A stretch of DNA of 64,000 bases from M3007 sp031373665 (GTDB lineage Bacteria > Bacteroidota > Bacteroidia > Chitinophagales > Saprospiraceae). This document shows, in pieces, positions 9,586 to 17,118 of the stretch. The position numbers were made by a program, and so were the translations under genes. The stretch is taken from NCBI GenBank assembly GCA_031373665.1, contig JANMMZ010000037.1, forward strand, positions 4,264 to 68,263, given 5' to 3'. The first letter of the stretch is position 1, and each line of letters opens with the position of its first letter. The notes under the pieces are model-generated. The model was not told the origin of the DNA, ran no database searches, and saw nothing but the letters and a program-made list of their open reading frames with translations.

Positions 9586-9633
9586 AAAAAAAGAGGCCGT
9601 TTCATAACCTTAGTTATAAAACGGCCTCTTTTT
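9586..9633 (-). terminator. Terminator behind the Crp/Fnr gene
   Basis: A long near-perfect inverted repeat, AAAGAGGCCGTTT...ATAAC pairing with GTTAT...AAACGGCCTCTTT around loop CTTA, with T-runs on both strands. It sits 50 bases past the end of the minus-strand regulator gene and works in principle in both directions. Confidence 0.85.
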
Positions 9634-9686
9634 GCCTGCAATATTTATACTTTCAGCATTCTTGAGCACTATAACGCTACGCACGT

Positions 9687-10325
9687 TTATTTGCGCATGA
9701 TTCTTTTTCGGATTCGGCTCAATGATTCGGGTGTAACCCCCAAGTAACTTGCCAATTGGTATTGCGGCACCCTATCCAACAATTCTGGTCTGGTTTCCAG
9801 TAAGTTTAGATAGCGTTCTTCGGGGCTACTGAGCATAAAAGTCGCGAAATTATGTTGACTTTTCCCCAACTCATCCTCTACGGCAACACGGCTAGCCATT
9901 TCGAATTGTGGGAATTTTTTAAAAAATTTGATTTCATCTTCTGGCGTGCCTACCGATAAAATGCAGTCTTCTACACAAGATAAATAAAACTTGGAAGGCA
10001 TTTTTTTGAATAGCCCTTCATTGGGCGCAATTGGTTGCCCTTCGGTATAGAAATTGGTGGTTTTTTCTTCTCCATCTATCAGGTAATATTGCCTTACGCA
10101 TCCTTTTAGATTGAAATAGCAGAGATTGGATACTTGTCCTTCTTTAAGTAGGAAATCACCTTTCTTAAACGCACGAAAATTGATATTTTGGACAATAGCC
10201 TCGGCTTCTGCCTCGGTTAGGTGCATAAATTGCGAAATATACTTGATGATTTCGAACTCCGGTGCGTGTGCCTTAGTTTTTCTTGCTTCCTCTATATTTG
10301 GGCTATAATTTACGGTTTCTACCAT
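9687..10325 (-). CDS. Crp/Fnr family transcriptional regulator
   Basis: A 212-residue cytoplasmic DNA-binding regulator. The N-terminal two thirds (about 25-140) are a cyclic-nucleotide-binding-type beta-roll (FKKGDFLLKEGQVSNLCYFNLKGCVRQYY, EEKTTNFYTEGQPI). The C-terminal 45 residues carry a winged helix with recognition region YQLASYLGVTPESLSRIRKRI. No Fnr-type cysteine cluster is present and the cAMP-contact residues are not obviously conserved, as is usual for Bacteroidota members, so the effector is unknown. A -7 element (TATCTTTG) lies at 10356-10363. A perfect tandem decamer between it and the ATG could be an operator. It may control the adjacent receptor genes, but nothing shows this directly. 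Confidence 0.85.
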   Translation of the reverse strand: MVETVNYSPNIEEARKTKAHAPEFEIIKYISQFMHLTEAEAEAIVQNINFRAFKKGDFLLKEGQVSNLCYFNLKGCVRQYYLIDGEEKTTNFYTEGQPIAPNEGLFKKMPSKFYLSCVEDCILSVGTPEDEIKFFKKFPQFEMASRVAVEDELGKSQHNFATFMLSSPEERYLNLLETRPELLDRVPQYQLASYLGVTPESLSRIRKRIMRK

Positions 10326-10337
10326 GACTTTGACTGT

Positions 10338-10357
10338 TTATAGATCATTATAGATCA
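10338..10357. repeat. Perfect tandem decamer in the Crp/Fnr leader
   Basis: TTATAGATCA occurs twice, head to tail, at 10338-10347 and 10348-10357. The period of ten bases is close to one helical turn. It overlaps the transcription start region of the regulator gene, a natural place for an autoregulatory operator. Confidence 0.6.
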
Positions 10358-10363
10358 AAGATA
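10356..10363 (-). promoter_or_regulatory. -7 element of the Crp/Fnr gene
   Basis: On the minus strand TATCTTTG is a perfect match to TAnnTTTG, 31 nt before the start codon. Confidence 0.6.
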
Positions 10364-10562
10364 ACCCATCAATGTGAGTATTTTATAATTTATTCGACGT
10401 ATTGCGTATTCGACCTGTCTAATTAAAGATGGACAACCATATCGTTAAAAAAATCTTAATAAAAATTATTGACCCAACCTTGTATTGGTTCCGTTCCGTT
10501 AGTGTAGAATCAAGCAAATCCTATCACTACAGATAGGTATCACCATTAAAAATACATTATTT

Positions 10563-10997
10563 ATGCAAAAGTCACTGAAGTTAGTCGCAATCGTAGGTAT
10601 GATCTTATTCGCCCTTTCGGCTTGCAAAAAAACGGATAATACCAATGTCATTGATGTAACGAATACAAATTGGACCCTCATTACTAGGGTAACTGACAAT
10701 GTTTCACTACAAGTACCTACTGATTCGGTTGTGATTACCTTAGCGTTTGGGGGGGACAATACTTTGGGTACTAATGGCAGTTGTAATGGTTACGGCGGAG
10801 AGTACAAGATTGAAGGCGACGACGAACTAACTGTTTTCCCACTGATCGGAACACTCCTCTACTGTGAGGTACTATCCTTGTGGGAAGGGCCATACATCCA
10901 ACAACTGGAAGCATCCAAAAAGATTTATATGGATGGTGAACTGTTGGTGATTAGTAAGGGTACTAACGACAATAGATTGATTTTCAAAAAAGATTAA
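10563..10997 (+). CDS. META-domain (HslJ-like) lipoprotein
   Basis: A 144-residue lipoprotein. The signal peptide ends in the lipobox LSAC with the lipidated Cys at 21, followed by charged linker residues. Residues about 35-142 match the META/HslJ fold: TNWTLITRV, TLAFGGDN, the GSCNGYGG turn, LIGTLLYCE and a final MDGELLVI strand pair. Family members are small envelope proteins linked to novobiocin resistance and motility in other species, but the biochemical role is unknown. It has its own terminator and stands as a single gene. No recognisable -7 box was found. Confidence 0.75.
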   Translation: MQKSLKLVAIVGMILFALSACKKTDNTNVIDVTNTNWTLITRVTDNVSLQVPTDSVVITLAFGGDNTLGTNGSCNGYGGEYKIEGDDELTVFPLIGTLLYCEVLSLWEGPYIQQLEASKKIYMDGELLVISKGTNDNRLIFKKD

Positions 10998-11013
10998 GGT
11001 TGTTATCTTTTCT

Positions 11014-11050
11014 AAAACTGGCTGCTGTGGTACCATGGCAGCCAGTTTTT
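11014..11050 (+). terminator. Terminator of the META-domain lipoprotein gene
   Basis: AAAACTGGCTGC (11014-11025) pairs with GCAGCCAGTTTT (11038-11049). The palindrome TGGTACCA lies in the loop and a T-run follows. Confidence 0.85.
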
Positions 11051-11075
11051 CATACCGGATTCAGTAAGAATGGTT

Positions 11076-11083
11076 TATCTTTG
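11076..11083 (+). promoter_or_regulatory. -7 element in front of the beta-lactamase stump
   Basis: TATCTTTG is a perfect -7 consensus match, followed by CAAG, 22 nt before the ATG at 11106. Transcription would start downstream of the ATG at 11070, so that codon cannot be the start. Confidence 0.55.
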
Positions 11084-11105
11084 CAAGCGTTTGAAAAACA
11101 AGATA

Positions 11106-11261
11106 ATGCTACAGGCTTGGCCAACTTCCATAAAAAACCTACAACGTAAGTTCAAAAAACCAGCCTATATCATTCCGGGTCACCAAAGTTGGGCCAGTAA
11201 AAAATCACTGAAACACACCCTGAATCTTATTCGTCAGCATGAGAAAAGTGAGAAAAAGTGA
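11106..11261 (+). pseudogene. C-terminal remnant of a subclass B1 metallo-beta-lactamase
   Basis: A 51-codon frame reading MLQAWPTSIKNLQ, then KFKKPAYIIPGHQSW, then LKHTLNLI. This corresponds to the last fifth of B1 metallo-beta-lactamases: the (D)ANLxAWPxSI helix, the VxPGH strand-turn carrying the last zinc-ligand His, and the terminal HTLxLI helix. The earlier HxHxD and Cys ligands and the rest of the fold are absent, so it cannot hydrolyse beta-lactams. The neat junction between a perfect promoter, an ATG and the C-terminal helix suggests an internal deletion that removed most of the gene and kept its promoter. Whether the 51-residue peptide is made is unknown. An alternative is a free-standing small protein with chance similarity. 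Confidence 0.6.
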
Positions 11262-11311
11262 TTTTTAGGCAACCTAAGTCCCTATACCCATCCCAAATTT
11301 CAAGGCTTCCT

Positions 11312-11351
11312 TCGTCCACTACCGAACACCCTATCGTCCAGTATCGAACAC
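11312..11351 (+). repeat. Two phased 18-bp direct repeats upstream of the permease gene
   Basis: TCGTCCACTACCGAACAC (11312-11329) and TCGTCCAGTATCGAACAC (11334-11351) differ at two positions. Their 22-bp period is about two helical turns. The arrangement resembles an upstream activator site, with the centre about 60-75 bp before the sigma-54-like box at 11392-11408. Confidence 0.6.
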
Positions 11352-11391
11352 TTTTGCAATAGCAAACTATTGATTATCAATGGTTTGTATT

Positions 11392-11408
11392 TTGGCATAA
11401 ATATTGAT
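11392..11408 (+). promoter_or_regulatory. Sigma-54-like promoter of the permease gene
   Basis: TTGGCAT, five bases, then TTGAT. The -24 GG is at 11394-11395 and the -12 dinucleotide at 11406-11407, with exactly ten bases between them as sigma-54 requires. The -12 pair is GA instead of GC, the only clear departure from consensus. Predicted initiation is near 11418, giving a leader of about 47 nt. Confidence 0.4.
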
Positions 11409-11464
11409 TATGTTATACATAGTACCATTCAATAAACGCTACTTTCACGATATACACTATTGAT

Positions 11465-13831
11465 ATGCTTTCAAACTACTTTATACTTGCCTATCGGAAT
11501 TTGATTTCCAATAAAATAACATCCACCATCAATATTGTGGGCTTATCCATTGCTATTGCCTGTGGTATCGCGGTATTTTTGATCCTCAAAAATTTCTGGA
11601 CCCTCGATGATTTTCATGTCAATGGAGACCGTATTTTCATGGTCGAATACACCATTGAATCTGAAGGTGCCACGCTTACCTATGGCGATCCACCTGCGCT
11701 GCTGGGTTCGGCTTTGGCTTCTGATTTTCCGCAAGTAAAAAAAGTTGTTCGAGTAGAAAAAGAGGGGGTTCGGGTGTTCACCAAAGAAAGCGTGATCGGA
11801 GAAATGATCACTTATGCCGATACTAATTTTTTCCAGATGTTTACGTTTCCTTTAAAATATGGAAGCCCATCGGTACTCTCCGATCCCACTGCTCTGATTT
11901 TAAGCAATGAAACGGCAGAAAAATATTTTCCGGGACAAAATCCTGTTGGTCAAGCGTTTACGGTGATCAGGGACAACCAAGAAAAAAAGGAATTCACGAT
12001 CCAAGCGGTTGCTGAAAAATTTCCTGACAATACGGGCTTTCACTTTGCCATGCTTACGGGCTATCATGAGGTGCATGCTGCGCTCAAAAATCAAGATTGG
12101 AGTAGCCATATCGCGGCAGTATTCATAGAGACCCTCCAGCCCAAGGATGTAGTGACAATAGCCAGCCTCATGAATCCATATATAGCCCTTTACAACACTA
12201 AAAACATAGAAAAACCAATTAAATCCATTGTTTTCGACAATCTACGCCATCCAGCTCCCTCTGCTTACGATGTTTATCGCCGACCTGCTGAGGCCAATCA
12301 CCCCTTTATTACCATCCTGTTTTCTAGTATAGCCTTACTCATGTTGGGGTTGTCTTGTTTCAATTATATCAATATATCGCTGGGTGCCGTCACGCGCCGC
12401 TTGAAAGAAATCGGAATCAGGAAGGTGATGGGAGGTACTCGTGGGCAACTCATCGCTCAGTTTATGATCGAAAACCTCCTGTTGTGCTTTGTTGCTATGC
12501 TCTTAGGATTGGTCATTACTGCGGGATTCCTAGTGCCGTTGTTTAATGGCATTATGATTATGAATATATCTCTTTCTTTTGCCAAAAACATGCCGTTATG
12601 GGGCTTTTTGGGAGGTATGCTTGCGTTTACTGCCCTTGCATCGGGGGCTTATCCGGCATTGTATGTGTCGGCGTTCCAGCCACTGGCGGTCTTCGCAGGG
12701 AAACAAAAATTTGGAAATAAAACCACCTTTCGACGGGTTTTGCTGACGGTTCAGTTTGTTTTGGCTTTTTTAGCAGTGATTGGTGGCGTAGTACTCACCA
12801 GTATGGGTCAACAATGGAAAGCGGTATCTTGGGGTTACAATCCTGACCAAACGATGGTGTTGCGCCTATCCGATAGCACACAATACCAACGAATGAAACA
12901 ATCATTGTCGCAGAATGCGGCCATCACCTCTATTGCAGGGACAGTGGAACACGTGGGTGAGTCTATTTCGATCCAAGAACTGTGGGTGGGCGAAGAGAAA
13001 GCACGGGTAATGTGTTTTAATGTAGGTGCTGATTATTTGGATGTCATGGGTTTGAAGATCCGATCTGGCCAATGTTTTGACCCCAGCCGCCCAGCCGAAA
13101 ATGCAACATCGGTGTTGGTCAATGAAACGCTCATACAAAAGTATCAATGGGGAGCATCGGCTCTAGGCCAAACGATTCGAGTGGGTGAAAAGGCTTACCA
13201 TGTGATTGGAACAGTCAAAGATTTCAAGGGATTTGGAACCGGTGCCATGCGACCAGCAGTGTTTTTTGCGGCAAAGGAATCTGATTTTCAATACTTGGTA
13301 GCCAACTTTGAACCTGGAAAAGGCGCAAATGTGGCTTCTAATATGGAAGAAATATGGAAATCAAACTTTTCGGGCTTATCCGCCAGCCATTTTTATCAAA
13401 AAGATGTGTTTGATGGGTTCAACACTACGGTGCAAAGCATGTCTGCGGCCTTTGGCTATATCGCGGCACTGGCTTTGCTCATTGCTTGTATGGGATTGTA
13501 TGGGTTGGCAACACAGCACTTTGCAAGACGAGCCAAGGAGGTAAGTGTACGAAAAGTGCTGGGCGCATCCATTCGCCAAATTATAGTGCTGGTCAACCGC
13601 GAATTCATGGTACTATTGCTGATAGCAGGCTGCATTTCGACCAGTATTTGTTATGTGGGTATCCATATAGCCCTCCAATATACCCAAGAGTTCACGGGGT
13701 CATTTAAGCCGAGTCTTTCCTCATTTGTAGTGGCCAATCTCATTGTAATCATCACGGCGGGTATAGCCGTGGGTCGCCAAAGTTGGCGAATGGCTAACAT
13801 GCAATTGTCGGAGGTGTTAAAAAATGATTAG
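11465..13831 (+). CDS. MacB/FtsX-type ABC transporter permease
   Basis: A 788-residue inner-membrane protein of the double FtsX architecture common in Bacteroidota. The first span is at about 20-42, then a MacB-like periplasmic core domain. A three-span FtsX bundle (about 280-410) contains the coupling-helix signature LKEIGIRKVMGGTRGQLI. A central span near 425-445, a second periplasmic domain and a final three-span bundle with AKEVSVRKVLGASIRQII complete it. These permeases work with a separate ATPase to drive mechanotransmission across the envelope rather than classic transport. No ATPase gene lies beside it, so it is an orphan copy. The upstream region has phased direct repeats and a sigma-54-like box, suggesting control by an NtrC-type regulator (inference). 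It ends 17 bases before the converging bestrophin gene. Confidence 0.85.
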   Translation: MLSNYFILAYRNLISNKITSTINIVGLSIAIACGIAVFLILKNFWTLDDFHVNGDRIFMVEYTIESEGATLTYGDPPALLGSALASDFPQVKKVVRVEKEGVRVFTKESVIGEMITYADTNFFQMFTFPLKYGSPSVLSDPTALILSNETAEKYFPGQNPVGQAFTVIRDNQEKKEFTIQAVAEKFPDNTGFHFAMLTGYHEVHAALKNQDWSSHIAAVFIETLQPKDVVTIASLMNPYIALYNTKNIEKPIKSIVFDNLRHPAPSAYDVYRRPAEANHPFITILFSSIALLMLGLSCFNYINISLGAVTRRLKEIGIRKVMGGTRGQLIAQFMIENLLLCFVAMLLGLVITAGFLVPLFNGIMIMNISLSFAKNMPLWGFLGGMLAFTALASGAYPALYVSAFQPLAVFAGKQKFGNKTTFRRVLLTVQFVLAFLAVIGGVVLTSMGQQWKAVSWGYNPDQTMVLRLSDSTQYQRMKQSLSQNAAITSIAGTVEHVGESISIQELWVGEEKARVMCFNVGADYLDVMGLKIRSGQCFDPSRPAENATSVLVNETLIQKYQWGASALGQTIRVGEKAYHVIGTVKDFKGFGTGAMRPAVFFAAKESDFQYLVANFEPGKGANVASNMEEIWKSNFSGLSASHFYQKDVFDGFNTTVQSMSAAFGYIAALALLIACMGLYGLATQHFARRAKEVSVRKVLGASIRQIIVLVNREFMVLLLIAGCISTSICYVGIHIALQYTQEFTGSFKPSLSSFVVANLIVIITAGIAVGRQSWRMANMQLSEVLKND

Positions 13832-13848
13832 CATTGGCAAAACTGTTC

Positions 13849-14727
13849 CTAAATCACCTCATCAATATGCGCCTGAATATTGCGAGCAATACGACCCAAG
13901 GGCAGGTCATTTTCATCGCCACCAAATGGCTCTTCTATCTCTTCGGCAATAAGTTCGAGGCTGGTCAATACATAAAAAACAAAACCAATCATCGGTACCG
14001 CGTAATACCCAAGGCTAAAGACATACCCAAAAGGCAAAGTGGCGATGTATATGGTAACAAATTTTTTAATAAAGATACTGTATGAATAAGGAATTGGGGT
14101 ATTTTTGATGCGTTCGCACGCGCCACATACCTCAGTAAATGATTGCAATTCAGCATTTAGAAATAGCAATTGTTCTCCAGTAATCTTTCCAGATTTCAAC
14201 ATTGAATGCACACGCTTGTACAGGAGTGCTGCCACTTGATTAGGCACATGTTTTTGTAAGTCCAGTTCTTTTTGCAGATCGTCGGGCAAGCCATCAAACA
14301 ATTCTATCCGAGTGCCTTCACTGCGCAGGTGATTTTTGAGGGCAAATGCATAAGAGGGGATCAAATTGCGAAAAAAAGTACGATCAGGATCATTTTCAGG
14401 CAAAATAGCAGCCAGTTTCATGGCTAAGTTTCGGCTGTTGTTCACCAGCGAACCCCAAAGTTTGCGACCTTCCCACCAGCGTTCGTAAGCAGTATTGGTA
14501 CGGAACACCAAAGAAAATGAAATAACAAACCCAAGAAGGGTATGCATCATAGATATATTGCGCACCTTACTGGTGTCACTCAGTTTCCAATAATCCAACT
14601 CAAGCCATGCAATCAAGGCAGTGTATAAGCATACTACTATGATCCAAGGGAAAAGCCGACGAAGTGTATCGGAGCGATGAAAATGGAAGGGTGCGCTAAA
14701 CCAATGCTTTGGGTTGTGTGATATCAT
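13849..14727 (-). CDS. Bestrophin-family membrane protein
   Basis: A 292-residue protein of the bacterial bestrophin (UPF0187/YneE) family, which form pentameric ion channels of the inner membrane. Family traits are the N-terminal FHRSDTLRRLFPWI, a first span, LGFVISFSLVFRTNTAYERWWEGRKLWGSLVNNSRN (the most conserved family block), CERIKNTPIPYSYS, and EIEEPFGGDENDLPL near the C-terminus. Length is typical. A -7 element TAACTTTG lies at 14756-14763, 29 nt before the ATG. Ion selectivity cannot be read from the sequence. Confidence 0.88.
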   Translation of the reverse strand: MISHNPKHWFSAPFHFHRSDTLRRLFPWIIVVCLYTALIAWLELDYWKLSDTSKVRNISMMHTLLGFVISFSLVFRTNTAYERWWEGRKLWGSLVNNSRNLAMKLAAILPENDPDRTFFRNLIPSYAFALKNHLRSEGTRIELFDGLPDDLQKELDLQKHVPNQVAALLYKRVHSMLKSGKITGEQLLFLNAELQSFTEVCGACERIKNTPIPYSYSIFIKKFVTIYIATLPFGYVFSLGYYAVPMIGFVFYVLTSLELIAEEIEEPFGGDENDLPLGRIARNIQAHIDEVI

Positions 14728-14755
14728 GAGGATAACCAGAATTACTTATATACCG

Positions 14756-14763
14756 CAAAGTTA
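14756..14763 (-). promoter_or_regulatory. -7 element of the bestrophin gene
   Basis: TAACTTTG on the minus strand matches TAnnTTTG exactly, 29 nt before the start codon. Confidence 0.55.
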
Positions 14764-14810
14764 TGGCATTTTTGACTCTTGAGGAAGCAGATATAAAGGT
14801 TATTACAAAT

Positions 14811-14840
14811 AAAAAACCTCCGCCGGAAGACCGACGGAGG
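14811..14840 (-). terminator. Terminator of the cold-shock gene
   Basis: On the minus strand CCTCCGTCGG pairs with CCGGCGGAGG across a TCTT loop (one mismatch), followed by six T. It lies 37 bases past the stop of the cold-shock gene. Confidence 0.88.
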
Positions 14841-14876
14841 CAAAGAACTTATATGGGTAAGGATGTTAAACTGCGA

Positions 14877-15068
14877 TTAAGCAATTTTCACATCTACTGC
14901 ATTCATTCCTTTTTTGCCACGTTCTGTGGTGAAAGTCACAACATCGCCTTCGCGTATGTCATCAACTAAGCCTGAAGCGTGTACAAAAATTTCCTCCTTA
15001 GAGGTGTTGTCAACGATAAAACCAAATCCTTTGGTATCATTGAAAAATTTTACTGTTCCTGTGTACAT
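14877..15068 (-). CDS. Cold-shock domain protein
   Basis: A 63-residue single cold-shock domain, an OB-fold that binds single-stranded RNA and DNA and melts secondary structure. RNP1 is present as KGFGFI (13-18) and RNP2 as IFVHAS (27-32), with TGTVKFFNDTKG at the N-terminus and GMNAVDVKI at the end. Length is typical for CspA-like proteins. It is monocistronic, with its own -7 element (15107-15114) and strong terminator. The leader of only about 30-40 nt is much shorter than the long thermosensing cspA leader of enterics. Confidence 0.92.
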   Translation of the reverse strand: MYTGTVKFFNDTKGFGFIVDNTSKEEIFVHASGLVDDIREGDVVTFTTERGKKGMNAVDVKIA

Positions 15069-15106
15069 AAAAAATATAAAAATAATAATGTGGCTTAAAG
15101 CCGCTG

Positions 15107-15114
15107 CAAAGGTA
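15107..15114 (-). promoter_or_regulatory. -7 element of the cold-shock gene
   Basis: TACCTTTG on the minus strand, a perfect consensus match, 38 nt before the start codon. Confidence 0.6.
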
Positions 15115-15215
15115 CAACTCTTTTCGAAATTTTATTTTTATTTTTCATTATTTTGTCAATGTTTAGTTAATATTTAAAAAGAAAGGTGCTTGTTGGCGAA
15201 ATAATATTTTTTTAT

Positions 15216-17117
15216 CTACTGATTGCCTACTAAAACAGCCTGTGCATTGTCCATTCTTGATATGTCAAGATAGAATTGCCTGACCTCTTGATAACGGGAT
15301 GCTGGCACTGATACGGGCAATATTTCTAGCCTACGAATGACGGTAATATGGTCAGCCATTTGATCTATACTATATTCATAACTGCCAAAATCGGAACTAA
15401 TTTTTTTATTGAGAGCTACGTTTTCAATGGTGAATCCAGCAGGAAACTGAATGGTAATGGTATCACTGAAGGTATAGACAGTTCGGATGTGTACATCAAA
15501 CTTTCGGGTGGCATTGGCTGGCAGTACCCGCTGGAAAGGGTGGATTTTGAGCAAGGGTACAAATATCCTTTTACCTGACTTGGAGGCATAGTTGGGTGAA
15601 GACACCTCATATTGAACGGTTGTCTCAGGCCGGTTTTCATCGGCATTAATTTGGAGGACATTGATTTTTTGTATATTAAAGCCCAGGTGGTGGGTGAATT
15701 CTTTTTCTAATTCCGGTTGTTTCATTTGGGCTGCCCAATGTCGGTACCGATCATGCCGTTCTCCAGTGGTATAAAGTTTGTTTTTAATTTCTGCCTGTCC
15801 TTCTGTATTCAATAATATGGAGCAGTGGTTGTTTTCTATATTCTCATGAGACTTTGAGATTGGCGTTCTGACTAGTTTTCCCCCATCGGGCGTAAGCAAA
15901 AGCACCTGACGATCAGCCGTAAAGTCACCGAGGTATCCCATGGGGTTTTCATTGCTGGTACACTCCAACCACAATGCCTCATTCGGGATATATAGGATGA
16001 CGTGGTTAAAAAAGGGAGCAGGGGCTTCTTCATATAAAGTGGGGGCACCATCGTCTCCAGCATATACAAGGGTGAGGTACGAGGGGATACCGGCTGCCAA
16101 AAGCAAGGCTTTCATATAATTGCTCAAGGCTTTGCAATCGCCGTACCTTTTTTGTTCTACAAATTTGGCATCGAAGGTTTGCCAGCCCCCAATTCCGATT
16201 TGGATACTGATATACCGATGGTTTGTTTGCAAATAGCGGTACAAAACCTTGATTTTATCGCGATCGTTGGTCATTCCATTGGTCAATTCGGCCACTTTGG
16301 CCTGCATTTCAGGAGAAAGTTGGTCCCGCCCCTTATTCAAATCGTAGAAAAATTGGCCGATATGATTCCAGTTGTCAAACAGGCCAGTATAATCGTCTAT
16401 CTTTATTTTTTTGGGCGCGATCACCAATTGCACGTAATCACCCCTAAAAAAAGGAGGATATACCTCATCAGGGTTCGCACCAAGACTATCAAATGCCCAA
16501 AGCCATTCGGTTCGGCCTTCTACTGTTATTTTGAGCGGTGTCTCCTCTGTATGAATTCCTTTCCACTGAAAAGCATACTCGTTTGGTGCGTTCAGCCTAA
16601 AAGCCGCGTGTTGTACCGATTGGCCAAGTTCGGCCACATCAAAAGGTGGGATCATAAAAAAGCCTTTGATCTGCTGCTTAACCTTGAACTCTACGGTATA
16701 TGGGTACTGATTATAACGCAGATCCAATACCTTAACTTTGCCGTCACTGAACTCCACATCTCCCGATCCCCCATATTCTTTTATGTCGCTTTTTTTACTT
16801 TCTCGCTGCAATTTACCATCAGCATCAAATATGCGCCCCTCTAAGTATTTTGTTTTTTCAAACGAAGACTCACCAACCATATACTTACCCAAGCGATCTG
16901 CTGCATTGTTCAATATGGTGACGGCGTATATTTTGGTTAATTCTATTTCATCATCCTCTATAATTTTATAGGTGTAGTCCTTGACCCGAACCACTGATTT
17001 GGCTTTATCCAACAATGAGGAAGGTATTTCACTGATGGGATATTGGCTTTGCCCCACCAATAAGTAGGTACTGCATAAGCAAGCCACAATGGTTAACATC
17101 TGTTTATGGTTCATCAT
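15216..17117 (-). CDS. DUF3857/transglutaminase-like exported protein (triad present)
   Basis: A 633-residue exported protein with a signal peptide at 1-22 (MLTIVACLCSTYLLVG). The first half is a DUF3857 beta-sandwich domain; a transglutaminase-like papain fold follows. The catalytic Cys is in YGDCKALSNYMKALLLAAG (about residue 330), the His in FFNHVILYIP and the acidic partner in LWLECTS, so a Cys-His-Asp/Glu triad is plausible. The C-terminal part is a DUF3858-like beta domain (VRQFYLDISRMDNAQAVL). It is translationally close to the upstream gene: its ATG follows that gene's stop by one base. Members of this family are abundant in Bacteroidota and of unproven function, probably envelope protein crosslinking or peptide cleavage. 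Confidence 0.82.
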   Translation of the reverse strand: MMNHKQMLTIVACLCSTYLLVGQSQYPISEIPSSLLDKAKSVVRVKDYTYKIIEDDEIELTKIYAVTILNNAADRLGKYMVGESSFEKTKYLEGRIFDADGKLQRESKKSDIKEYGGSGDVEFSDGKVKVLDLRYNQYPYTVEFKVKQQIKGFFMIPPFDVAELGQSVQHAAFRLNAPNEYAFQWKGIHTEETPLKITVEGRTEWLWAFDSLGANPDEVYPPFFRGDYVQLVIAPKKIKIDDYTGLFDNWNHIGQFFYDLNKGRDQLSPEMQAKVAELTNGMTNDRDKIKVLYRYLQTNHRYISIQIGIGGWQTFDAKFVEQKRYGDCKALSNYMKALLLAAGIPSYLTLVYAGDDGAPTLYEEAPAPFFNHVILYIPNEALWLECTSNENPMGYLGDFTADRQVLLLTPDGGKLVRTPISKSHENIENNHCSILLNTEGQAEIKNKLYTTGERHDRYRHWAAQMKQPELEKEFTHHLGFNIQKINVLQINADENRPETTVQYEVSSPNYASKSGKRIFVPLLKIHPFQRVLPANATRKFDVHIRTVYTFSDTITIQFPAGFTIENVALNKKISSDFGSYEYSIDQMADHITVIRRLEILPVSVPASRYQEVRQFYLDISRMDNAQAVLVGNQ

Positions 17118-17118
17118 T

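Noticed and set aside
16152..16844. 230-codon plus-strand open frame
   Set aside because: Antisense shadow of the DUF3857/transglutaminase gene; no signal, span or domain pattern.
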